Shown here one piece after another: positions 15,080 through 22,066 of a stretch of 29,272 nucleotides of DNA; position 1 is the first letter of the stretch; each line of letters opens with the position of its first letter. Both the position numbers and the translations under genes were made by a program. Source of the stretch: JASFWK01 sp050049355. Its GTDB lineage: Bacteria > Chloroflexota > Anaerolineae > B4-G1 > DUEL01. The notes under the pieces were generated by a model. It was given only the letters and a program-made list of their open reading frames with translations, was not told where the DNA came from and did no database searches. The stretch is from assembly GCA_050049355.1 (NCBI GenBank), contig JASFWK010000014.1, forward strand, positions 1 through 29,272, in the 5' to 3' direction.

Positions 15080-15582
15080 TGCGGGTCCTAGGGGTAGATC
15101 CTGGCACGGCGACGACTGGCTATGGCGTGGTCGAGGAGACGGAGGATGGGCTAACCGCATTGACTTACGGCGTGGTCACCACACCGGCCGGCCAGGCGCT
15201 GCCACAGCGCCTGCAGACCATCTATCGGGAGTTGAACCATCTGGCCCAAGAGTGGGGGCCGGATGAAGCGGCGGTGGAGAAGCTCTATTTCAGTGCCAAC
15301 GTGCGGACGGCGATGAGTGTGGGCCAGGCACGGGGCGTTGCCCTGCTGGCCATGGCGGACGCCAAGCTTGCTGTTGCGGAGTACACCCCTCTTGAGGTGA
15401 AGCAGGCGCTGACCGGCTATGGGAGGGCGGAGAAGCGGCAGGTGCAGGAAATGGTGCGTATGCTGGTGAGCCTGGAGGAGATTCCGCGGCCGGATGATGC
15501 CGCTGATGCCCTTGCGGTGGCGATCTGCCATCTCCACTCAGCCCGGATGCGAGCACTGGAAAGCCAAGTCCAGTCGCACTGA
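15079..15582 (+). CDS. ruvC: Holliday junction resolvase RuvC
   Basis: RuvC cuts Holliday junctions symmetrically during recombinational repair. ATG 15079 overlaps the yebC stop; a GTG one codon earlier is also possible. The 167-residue length is typical. The acidic catalytic set is complete: Asp7 in VLGVDPGTATTGYGVV, Glu67 in AAVEKLYFSANV, and Asp140 and Asp143 in RPDDAADALAVAICH. The second gene of a yebC-ruvC-ruvA operon, it is followed after 23 bp by ruvA. Confidence 0.97.
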   Translation: MRVLGVDPGTATTGYGVVEETEDGLTALTYGVVTTPAGQALPQRLQTIYRELNHLAQEWGPDEAAVEKLYFSANVRTAMSVGQARGVALLAMADAKLAVAEYTPLEVKQALTGYGRAEKRQVQEMVRMLVSLEEIPRPDDAADALAVAICHLHSARMRALESQVQSH

Positions 15583-15605
15583 GGACCCTTGTAGGAGGAA
15601 GATCG

Positions 15606-16187
15606 TTGATCGGCCGACTAAGTGGAACTATTACAGCAATGGGGTCGGATTACCTGGTGGTCCAAGTGGGAGGCTTGGGCTTCAGGGTCTATGTTCCCAC
15701 GACTGTGCTGGACAAGGTAGATGGGGTGGGGCGGGCTGTGGAATTGGTCACTCACCTCCATGTGCGGGAGAATGAGCTTAGCCTCTACGGTTTCGCTACT
15801 GAAGACGAGCTTTCTCTCTTCGAATTGCTGCTGGGAGTGTCCGGCGTTGGGCCCAAGGTGGCCCTGGCGACTCTGAGCACGGTGTCACCACAGACACTGC
15901 GGCAGGCGGTGATGCGGGAGGAGAAGGGAGTCCTTTCCCGCGTCCCAGGCATCGGCCCGAAGACGGCGCGGGCGATTGTCTTCCATCTGCGGGACAAGTT
16001 GGCCGCGGTCAGTGCTGAGGAGGTGCCGCTTATGACGGATCAAGATGCGGAGGTGATCAGCGCGCTGACAGCGCTGGGCTTCAGCGTGGTGGAGGCACAG
16101 GCTGCCCTGCAGAACGTGCCGCGCGACGAGGATATGGCGCTGGAGGAGCGGGTGCGCCAGGCACTGGCCTACCTGGCGCCAAGATGA
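15606..16187 (+). CDS. ruvA: Holliday junction branch migration protein RuvA
   Basis: RuvA tetramers bind four-way junctions and load the RuvB motor. The start is TTG at 15606, supported by AGGAGGA 7 nt upstream and by the canonical N-terminus MIGRLSGTI. The protein has 193 residues. Domain I is an OB fold (GLGFRVYVPTTVLDKV, YGFATEDELSLFELL). Domain II carries two helix-hairpin-helix motifs, LLGVSGVGPKVALATL (about 77-92) and SRVPGIGPKTARAIV (about 111-125). Domain III (ALTALGFSVVEAQAAL) is the RuvB-binding part. ruvB, which often follows, is absent here: the next gene is convergent and unrelated. ruvB must therefore lie elsewhere in the genome. Confidence 0.96.
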   Translation: MIGRLSGTITAMGSDYLVVQVGGLGFRVYVPTTVLDKVDGVGRAVELVTHLHVRENELSLYGFATEDELSLFELLLGVSGVGPKVALATLSTVSPQTLRQAVMREEKGVLSRVPGIGPKTARAIVFHLRDKLAAVSAEEVPLMTDQDAEVISALTALGFSVVEAQAALQNVPRDEDMALEERVRQALAYLAPR

Positions 16188-16331
16188 GGGTCGAACCTAC
16201 GCTGCACGGCTTTGATTGCGAAATGATGGAATCATCGGTCATGCTAACCATCTTTGGGAGGGTCAGATCATAGAACTGAGCTAAGCCGGTCTCGCCAATG
16301 TCCCTTTGGCGGAAGCGTTGACTGCCGGACG

Positions 16332-16366
16332 GCGCCTTGGGTCTCCGAATGAGGCCAGGGCGCTTT
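16332..16366. terminator. Terminator hairpin between convergent ruvA and LCP genes
   Basis: GCGCCTTGG (16332-16340) pairs with CCAGGGCGC (16355-16363) with one G-T wobble, followed by TTT on the plus strand. The hairpin ends 5 nt before the LCP stop codon and probably serves the ruvA transcript, perhaps both. Confidence 0.65.
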
Positions 16367-16367
16367 G

Positions 16368-17894
16368 TCATTGGGGAACGTCCGGAGCGGGATTCGGTGT
16401 GGGCGTGGGAGCGGGGACGTATTGGATGCCAGTGGTGGATACGCAGGGATCGTAGTCGGATCCCAGGATGATTCGGAAGTCCACTGAACTCCCCTCCGTC
16501 GGCTGGCGGACAATGTCGTCCGCGCTGCGGCGATAGAGGCGAGATATCAGCCACAAAGGGGAGCCCTTGGTAGTCGTGGTCAGATCCACGATCTGGGTGC
16601 GCGGGTAGGCTTGCTCGGCAGGTGTCACACCCGTCACCACGAAACCCTCCCACCGGAGCCGTTCGACGGCCACGGCTGCTAACCCGGGGCGTCCTGTTCC
16701 GTCGATGACCTCAACGTTGAACGGAGGCTGGTTGGCACGACCTGCGGCTGGCGGCTGCAGTGCCTCCGCGATCACTGGACCCAGCGCGCCAGGAATGGGC
16801 AGGAGGACATGTGCACCGTTCGGGGACGTCCAGTAGGTCAGATAAGCGCTGCTGATGAACCGGCTCTTGATGTCTGTCCAACTGAGTCGGCTGCTTACCA
16901 GGCCGAGATAGATCATCTCGTCCAATCCCAGATCCGTCTCCACCGCCCCCCTGATCGCTCCCCAGAGTTGGGGGATCCGCGAGAGGACATCCAGGTCTAG
17001 CGCCTGACGGTAGAGGGCCCGCAGCACTTGCTGCTGGCGGCGGTTGCGGTCGAAGTCGTGGGTTGACCAGCGGGAGCGGACGTACCAGAGGGCGTGGCGG
17101 CCATCGAGGTGCTGGATGCCAGGGGTGAAGTCTACGTCGATCCCCTCCTCCGGATTCTCGGGATTGGGGAACGTGTCGTGCAGCTCACACTCTACTGGCA
17201 CGTCCACCCCGCCCAGGGTGTCCACGATGCCGATGAATCCCGCAAAGTCAACCCGAGCGTAGTAGTGGATGGGGATGCCGAGGTTGTACTCAATGGTCGC
17301 TTTGACCAGGGTCGAGCCGCCACCAGGATAGCCCATTAACTCCCCTCGGTAGCCCGCCGCGTTCATGCGGTCGAATCCGTGGCTGGGGATCCAGACGTAG
17401 AGGTCGCGTGGGATGGAGAGCAGACTGACGAAGCCGTCCTCTGGGTTGATGCTCACCACCACAATGACGTCTGTTCGCCAGCCGTTGTTAACCGCTTCTT
17501 CTTGGTCTACGCCGAGTAGCACGATGTTGATCACTGACTCCGGCAATTCGACCGCCGGCATTGGCGTGGGCATCGGCAGCGGATGGGGGGTCGTGGTGGC
17601 TGGAGGCGTGACGGCCAGGGTGGCGTGAGGAGGGATTAGAGGCGTGGGGGTAGATGATGGCGTGGAGCGGGCAGTGGGCGACGGCGTGGGACTCGGAGTT
17701 GGAGTGAAGGGGGATTGAGTGGGAGTGGGCGAGGGTGAAGGGGATGGGGACGTGGACACGGTGGGACTTGCAGGGGATGGACTGGATGGAGGCTGCGATC
17801 GGACCAGCAGCCAGCGGATGGCAGCGGTCGTCAAGGCCAGCATGAGTGCCAGGAACAGCCACTCTAGGAGAGTTCGAATCGGACGGGGCATCAT
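16368..17894 (-). CDS. LytR-CpsA-Psr (LCP) family cell-wall polymer ligase with LytR_C domain
   Basis: LCP enzymes transfer undecaprenyl-linked glycopolymers onto the cell wall or surface. The frame opens at 18107, but ATG 17894 follows a GAGGA site and a promoter and begins just before the membrane helix, giving 508 residues. A single N-terminal helix (LLEWLFLALMLALTTAAIRWLL, about 8-29) anchors it. A Ser/Pro/Thr-rich linker of roughly 80 residues follows. The LCP catalytic domain (about 125-300) shows INIVLLGVDQ, WRTDVIVVV, LLSIPRDLYVWIP, FAGFIGIVDTLGGVDV and ALWYVRSRWSTHDFDRNRRQ, with the conserved acidic and arginine residues. A LytR_C domain (NVEVIDGTGRPGLAAVAVERL) and a short Pro tail end the protein. 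It acts outside the membrane. In a thin-walled or wall-less Chloroflexota its acceptor is unclear. Confidence 0.93.
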   Translation of the reverse strand: MMPRPIRTLLEWLFLALMLALTTAAIRWLLVRSQPPSSPSPASPTVSTSPSPSPSPTPTQSPFTPTPSPTPSPTARSTPSSTPTPLIPPHATLAVTPPATTTPHPLPMPTPMPAVELPESVINIVLLGVDQEEAVNNGWRTDVIVVVSINPEDGFVSLLSIPRDLYVWIPSHGFDRMNAAGYRGELMGYPGGGSTLVKATIEYNLGIPIHYYARVDFAGFIGIVDTLGGVDVPVECELHDTFPNPENPEEGIDVDFTPGIQHLDGRHALWYVRSRWSTHDFDRNRRQQQVLRALYRQALDLDVLSRIPQLWGAIRGAVETDLGLDEMIYLGLVSSRLSWTDIKSRFISSAYLTYWTSPNGAHVLLPIPGALGPVIAEALQPPAAGRANQPPFNVEVIDGTGRPGLAAVAVERLRWEGFVVTGVTPAEQAYPRTQIVDLTTTTKGSPLWLISRLYRRSADDIVRQPTEGSSVDFRIILGSDYDPCVSTTGIQYVPAPTPTPNPAPDVPQ

Positions 17895-17919
17895 TTTGTC
17901 CTCGTGAGTTGATGTCGGA

Positions 17920-17947
17920 ATTATACCACGCAGCAGAGAGCGGGCAA
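17920..17947 (-). promoter_or_regulatory. Promoter of the LCP gene
   Basis: On the minus strand TTGCCC (complement of 17942-17947), a 16-nt spacer and TATAAT (complement of 17920-17925) with an extended TGG in front lie about 26 nt upstream of ATG 17894. Confidence 0.75.
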
Positions 17948-18044
17948 GCAGATGCGATTTCGGGCGTCGCTCTGGGCGAAAAAGGTGGTGCACCGCCAAC
18001 TGCCACTTGAGACTCAATATGTGCATATGGACGAGCGCGCCTCC

Positions 18045-18073
18045 TTGCCAGAATCCTGTAACCGCACTACAAT
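18045..18073 (+). promoter_or_regulatory. Promoter of the HdrA-like gene
   Basis: TTGCCA (18045-18050), a 17-nt spacer and TACAAT (18068-18073) form a good sigma70-type promoter. Transcription from about 18080 gives a leader of about 197 nt. Confidence 0.75.
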
Positions 18074-18079
18074 ACGGCT

Positions 18080-18276
18080 CGGTTGTTCCAGTATCCGTAC
18101 GAGGCACTTGATACTCGCAACAGGCGCCCTTCAGGAACTGGATTTCCTTCCAGGGAACCGCGTTCGGGCGCGATCGAGAGGCCTGGCAAGGAAGGGATCT
18201 CCACCTCGGGATCGGGAAGGGCCTGGTTTGGCCGAGGGTGTCCGATAGCTGGTATCTGCATCTGTGGTGGGAGTCT
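18080..18276 (+). promoter_or_regulatory. Long structured 5' leader of the HdrA-like gene
   Basis: Several helices are visible in order. GTATC (18091-18095) can pair with GATAC (about 18110-18114). GCGCCC (18124-18129) can pair with GGGCGC (18166-18171), enclosing CTGGA/TCCAG (about 18138-18153). CCTCGG (about 18204) can pair with CCGAGG (about 18231). GGCCTGG occurs twice. I do not recognise a known riboswitch class. Confidence 0.4.
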
Positions 18277-19602
18277 ATGCCTGAACAGAATCACGTCCCG
18301 CGCGTACTGATTGTCGGCGCTGGCATCGCCGGCATGTCGGCTGCTCTAGACATCGCCAACGCTGGTTATGAAGTCTTGCTGGTAGAGCGGTTGCCCTCCA
18401 TCGGAGGGCGGATGTCTCAGCTCTCAGAGACCTTTCCAACATTGGATTGCTCTCAGTGTATCCTCACCCCTCGTACAGTCGAGGTGGGGCGTCACGAGAA
18501 CATACGGCTTCTCACCTACTCTGAGTTGGAGTCCGTCTCCGGCGATTTGGGGCGATTCAAGGTTCGCATCCGTCGCCACGCTGCATACGTTGACTGGGAG
18601 AAGTGCACTGGCTGCGGGCTGTGTCAGGAGAAGTGCCCGCGGAAGGTCTCCTCTGAGTTCCAGCGTGGCGTGGGCGTGCGCAAGGCTATCTATACCCTTT
18701 CTCCTCAGGCCGTACCCAACAAGCCGGTCATCGACAGAGAAGCTTGCATCTACCTTGAGCGGGGTAGATGTGGCGCCTGTGAGAAACTCTGCCCCACGGA
18801 AGCCATCGACTTTGAGCAGAAGGAATCCTTCGTCGAGGCCGAGGTAGGAGCGATCATCCTGGCCACCGGGTACGAGCTATATGGGCTCGAAAGCTTGCCG
18901 GAGTACGGAGGTGGAGGGATTCCCGATGTGGTTGATGCCTTGGCTTTTGAGCGAATTCTCTCCGCGTCCGGCCCCACGGCGGGGGAGGTGCGGCGGCCGT
19001 CGGACGGGAAGATTCCCGACGAAGTGGTCTTCGTCCAGTGTGCAGGTTCTCGCGCTCCCGAAAGGCACAACCCGCATTGTTCCAAGATCTGCTGCATGTA
19101 TACTGCCAAGCAGGCCATCCTGTATCGCCACCGCGTTCACGATGGACAGGCCTACGTCTTCTACATCGACATCCGAGCTGGAGGCAAGGGCTACGAGGAG
19201 TTCACGCAGCGGGCCATGGAGGAGGAACGCGTTGTCTACTTGCGGGGGAAGGTCTCCCGCATCTTCCGTGATGGAGAGAAGGTGATGGTCTGGGGAAGCG
19301 ACACGCTTAGCGGGCGGCAGGTGCAGATTGCAGCTGACCTAGTGGTGGTAGCTCCGGCGATCATCGCGCGGCCCTCCACCCTTCGCCTGGCTGAGATGCT
19401 GCGGGTGGATCTGGACGGTAGGGGATGGCTTCTCCAATCGAATGTCAACCTGTATCCGATCGAGACAAACCGCCAGGGGATCTTCTTGGCCGGGACCGGC
19501 GTGGGACCGATGGACATTCCCGAGACGGTGGCCCATGCATCCGGTGCAGCGGCGAAGGTGTTGAAGCTTCTCACTCGGTGGAAGGGGGCTGGGGACACAT
19601 GA
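18277..19602 (+). CDS. Compact HdrA-like iron-sulfur flavoprotein
   Basis: HdrA is the FAD subunit of heterodisulfide reductase-type complexes, which split or pass electrons between ferredoxin, NADH/F420/H2 and a disulfide or quinone partner. ATG 18277 follows GGTGGGAG and begins just before the FAD-binding VLIVGAGIAGMSAALD (10-25), giving 441 residues. Cys58/Cys61 (DCSQC) are followed by two [4Fe-4S] motifs, C110-C113-C116-C120 and C157-C165-C168-C172. A later set (C255, C268, C272, C273, HCSKICCM) matches the HdrA core cluster region. It lacks the extra N-terminal Fe-S segment and the C-terminal ferredoxin domain of methanogen HdrA. No hdrB, hdrC or mvhD gene is in the window, so its partners are unknown. 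Its own promoter and a long leader precede it. Confidence 0.9.
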   Translation: MPEQNHVPRVLIVGAGIAGMSAALDIANAGYEVLLVERLPSIGGRMSQLSETFPTLDCSQCILTPRTVEVGRHENIRLLTYSELESVSGDLGRFKVRIRRHAAYVDWEKCTGCGLCQEKCPRKVSSEFQRGVGVRKAIYTLSPQAVPNKPVIDREACIYLERGRCGACEKLCPTEAIDFEQKESFVEAEVGAIILATGYELYGLESLPEYGGGGIPDVVDALAFERILSASGPTAGEVRRPSDGKIPDEVVFVQCAGSRAPERHNPHCSKICCMYTAKQAILYRHRVHDGQAYVFYIDIRAGGKGYEEFTQRAMEEERVVYLRGKVSRIFRDGEKVMVWGSDTLSGRQVQIAADLVVVAPAIIARPSTLRLAEMLRVDLDGRGWLLQSNVNLYPIETNRQGIFLAGTGVGPMDIPETVAHASGAAAKVLKLLTRWKGAGDT

Positions 19603-19623
19603 TCGGAGCGCGGAAGCTCCCTT

Positions 19624-20547
19624 TCATAATACTGCCCCTATCGTCAGGCAGACGAAAGCCCCCAGCATATAGAGAGAAGCGCCCTTGAAGAGACGCCAGT
19701 TCAACGTCTCTGAAGGTCGGATCAGGACGGCCAACGCCATTCCCGAAAGCGCTGTGCCCATCGCTCCCAACACAATCAGCGCCACTGGATGGATGCTCAG
19801 CAGCCATCCCGCCAGGCCTAATGCGGCAGCCGTCCCCAGCGTCGCCGCAGCCACCATCCGTCTGGTCGCCACGGGTCCATAGACGTTGGGCCACACCGGT
19901 GTGCCGGCCAGTTTGTACTCCTTGGCATAGTGGCTTGCCAGCGTCAGGATGTGGGCTGGGATCCAGAGCAGCACTCCGGCTCCAAGCAGCACTCCCACCA
20001 CGTCCACCCGCCCCAAGGCGAGCGCGCGCCCTGCCAGTGCTGGCATTCCCCCAGAGATGCCGCCCCAAAGGATAGAGAGAGGGGTTCGCCGCTTGAGCCA
20101 GAGCGTATAGACCCCCAGATCCAGTGCGAAGCCCAAGCTGACCAGCAGCCCGAAGAGAGGCTGCACGAGCCAGGCCAATCCGAGGCCCGATGCAGAGAGG
20201 ACCAGGCCGAAGGTGAGAGCTGTCCGCGGCGCGATCTCCTGCGCAGGAAGTGGGCGGCACGCTGTGCGCTCCATCTGCGCGTCGATGTCTCGATCCAGTA
20301 CCATGTTCAACGCCGTGCAGCCCGCGATGGCTGCCAGCAACGCGAGCCCCCCCAGCGTCAGCTCCGTCCACCGCACCGCTCCTGGCAGGGTCAGCCCGTA
20401 AGCACAGACACCTGTGATGAGGAGCAGCGTGGTCTGTCGGGGCTTAGTCAGCGCCGCGAGCGATAGAACCCGCCTCAGCGGATAGCCAGCTCCTTGGGAT
20501 GAGCCTTGACGTGCCAGCGCTGGCGACTTGCCCAGTTCTTCGTCCAT
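19624..20547 (-). CDS. ctaB: Protoheme IX farnesyltransferase (heme O synthase)
   Basis: This UbiA-superfamily membrane enzyme adds a farnesyl group to heme B, giving heme O for heme-copper oxidases. The frame extends to a GTG at 20589 without a ribosome site. ATG 20547 is the first good methionine, giving 307 residues and about nine hydrophobic helices. The prenyl-diphosphate-binding motif is NMVLDRDIDAQMERT (81-95), followed by CRPLP. A second conserved stretch, YTLWLKRRTPLSILWGG (147-163), is also typical of CtaB/CyoE. The upstream ribosome site GGAGGAAAG lies rather far (about 16 nt) from the ATG, so the start is not certain. It ends 22 bp from the convergent HdrA-like gene. Confidence 0.93.
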   Translation of the reverse strand: MDEELGKSPALARQGSSQGAGYPLRRVLSLAALTKPRQTTLLLITGVCAYGLTLPGAVRWTELTLGGLALLAAIAGCTALNMVLDRDIDAQMERTACRPLPAQEIAPRTALTFGLVLSASGLGLAWLVQPLFGLLVSLGFALDLGVYTLWLKRRTPLSILWGGISGGMPALAGRALALGRVDVVGVLLGAGVLLWIPAHILTLASHYAKEYKLAGTPVWPNVYGPVATRRMVAAATLGTAAALGLAGWLLSIHPVALIVLGAMGTALSGMALAVLIRPSETLNWRLFKGASLYMLGAFVCLTIGAVL

Positions 20548-20697
20548 GTGCTGTGTTTTCTTTCCTCCATCTGCTGCCTGCGCGATCACGCACTTGCCCG
20601 GTCAGTTCTCGTCATGCAGAAAGAGAGGGCACGAGGACCACCAGGAATCCCCTGTGCTCAGCGTCGGCGGCAGACTCCATAGCCTATGCTTGCGACT

Positions 20698-21045
20698 CTA
20701 CTGGATCCGTACCACGATGCGGCCCTCTTGCCAAAGCCCCTCGAGGTCGTAGAAGATCCGCAACTCTGGGGCGAATAGGTGCACCACCACCGAGCCGTAG
20801 TCCATAAGAATCCAGCCCGACGATGGATTCCCTTCCACGCGGAGAGGGAGTGACTCACAGGCCCCTTTGACGTCCTCGCGCACGCTTGAACGCAGCGTGC
20901 CCAGCTGGCGTTCGCTGCTTCCGTTGCACAGGATGAAGTAGTCGGCTATTATGGACAGCCCACGAATGTCCAGCAGCAGGATGTCTTCGCCTTTCTTGTC
21001 GACGAGGATGTCCACGATCCTTCGTGCCACATCTATTGGTTCCAG
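20698..21045 (-). CDS. rsfS: Ribosomal silencing factor RsfS
   Basis: RsfS binds ribosomal protein uL14 and blocks joining of the subunits under nutrient limitation. The conserved body is complete: ARRIVDILVDKKGEDILLLD, GLSIIADYFILCNGSSERQL, a GNPSSGWILMDYGSVVVHLF stretch and FYDLEGLWQE. The frame is open to 21147, inside the upstream ansA. Family members begin right where an AGGAGGA ribosome site precedes CTG (complement of 21043-21045), giving LEPIDVARRIV. No ATG, GTG or TTG fits that site: GTG 21030 is too far and would remove part of the first helix. A CTG start is therefore proposed, about 115 residues. It is the last gene of smc-ansA-rsfS. Confidence 0.9.
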   Translation of the reverse strand: MEPIDVARRIVDILVDKKGEDILLLDIRGLSIIADYFILCNGSSERQLGTLRSSVREDVKGACESLPLRVEGNPSSGWILMDYGSVVVHLFAPELRIFYDLEGLWQEGRIVVRIQ

Positions 21046-21067
21046 CTCTCTCCTCCTGTTCGCCGTG

Positions 21068-22066
21068 CTACGATTCTCTGAAATCCGAAGCCGTGGCAGG
21101 GTTGCCTTCCCACAGGCGTGTGACCTCTTTGGCTTCTTGAGCTGCACCCAATACCACCATCAATCGCACGCGCGCCTTCTGTCCGTTGAGCCTCCCCGAG
21201 AAGAGGCATCCCATCTGGCGCAGCGTGCGGTAGGCGCCAGGATATCCGTAGGCGTCCCACACTCGCCCCGAGGGGCAGCGGCTGGCGACGACCACTGCCA
21301 CCCCATCCGCCGCCGCTTGCTCAACCACCGGCAGCCACCACGGGGGGATCCGTCCGCCTCCCAGTGCCTCCAGTACCACTCCTCGCGCGCCCCGCGCCAG
21401 CGCGTCCTCGAGCGGGTGGGGCTGCATCCCCACTGCCAGCTTGATCAGAGCCACTCGTTTCTCCAAACGTGGGCAGGAGAGCACCTCTCGCTCCAGTTTC
21501 CAGGCGATGTGTACGCGATCCCCCTCTACCCGCCCCAGGGGGCCCCAGCCGGGAGACTGAAAAGTGGCCGTAGAGAGGGTATCCATCTTGGTAACGAAGC
21601 GGGCCGCGTGTATCTCGTCGTTGAGCACGACCAGCGCCCCCAACCCGCGCGTCCTCGCTGCTCCCGCCACCCGCACTGCTGCCCCCAGGTTGGCCGGGCC
21701 GTCGGCACCCACCTCGGAGGCTGGCCGCATCGCGCCCGTTATCACCAACGGCTTCTCGCCGGGCACCGTAAGATCCAGTAGGTAGGCTGTCTCCTCCAAA
21801 GTGTCTGTCCCATGGGTCAACACGACACCTTTCACCTTGGGGCGCGCTGCCCAGGCAGCGACTCGTTCTTGAATCTGCTCGAGGGTCTCAAGCGTGAAGT
21901 GAGAACTGGGGAGACTGCAGACCTCCTCCGCAGTCAGTTCCGGCGCATCTGTTGGGAGGACTGCCGCCAGATCCTCGGCGCTCAGAGCGGGGATCGCTCC
22001 ACCGGCCTCAGGGTCGTGGCGCATCGCTACCGTCCCTCCCGTGGCCAGCACGGCTATCCGGCTCAT
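21068..22066 (-). CDS. L-asparaginase (type I-like)
   Basis: The enzyme hydrolyses asparagine to aspartate and ammonia. It has 332 residues and no signal peptide, so it is cytoplasmic. The two catalytic motifs are present: LATGGTVAM with Thr12 as nucleophile, and VVLTHGTDTLEETAYLL with Thr84-Asp88. The catalytic lysine is in FVTKMDTLSTATF. The C-terminal domain (GVVLEALGGGRIPPWW) is complete. Its ATG overlaps the smc stop by 4 nt (ATGA at 22066-22063), so translation is coupled. Asparaginase is an unusual neighbour of smc; there is no obvious functional link. rsfS follows closely. Confidence 0.95.
   Translation of the reverse strand: MSRIAVLATGGTVAMRHDPEAGGAIPALSAEDLAAVLPTDAPELTAEEVCSLPSSHFTLETLEQIQERVAAWAARPKVKGVVLTHGTDTLEETAYLLDLTVPGEKPLVITGAMRPASEVGADGPANLGAAVRVAGAARTRGLGALVVLNDEIHAARFVTKMDTLSTATFQSPGWGPLGRVEGDRVHIAWKLEREVLSCPRLEKRVALIKLAVGMQPHPLEDALARGARGVVLEALGGGRIPPWWLPVVEQAAADGVAVVVASRCPSGRVWDAYGYPGAYRTLRQMGCLFSGRLNGQKARVRLMVVLGAAQEAKEVTRLWEGNPATASDFRES

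Noticed and set aside
16081..16653. Minus-strand frame across the end of ruvA
   Set aside because: It overlaps the certain ruvA and LCP genes in another frame and has no motifs.
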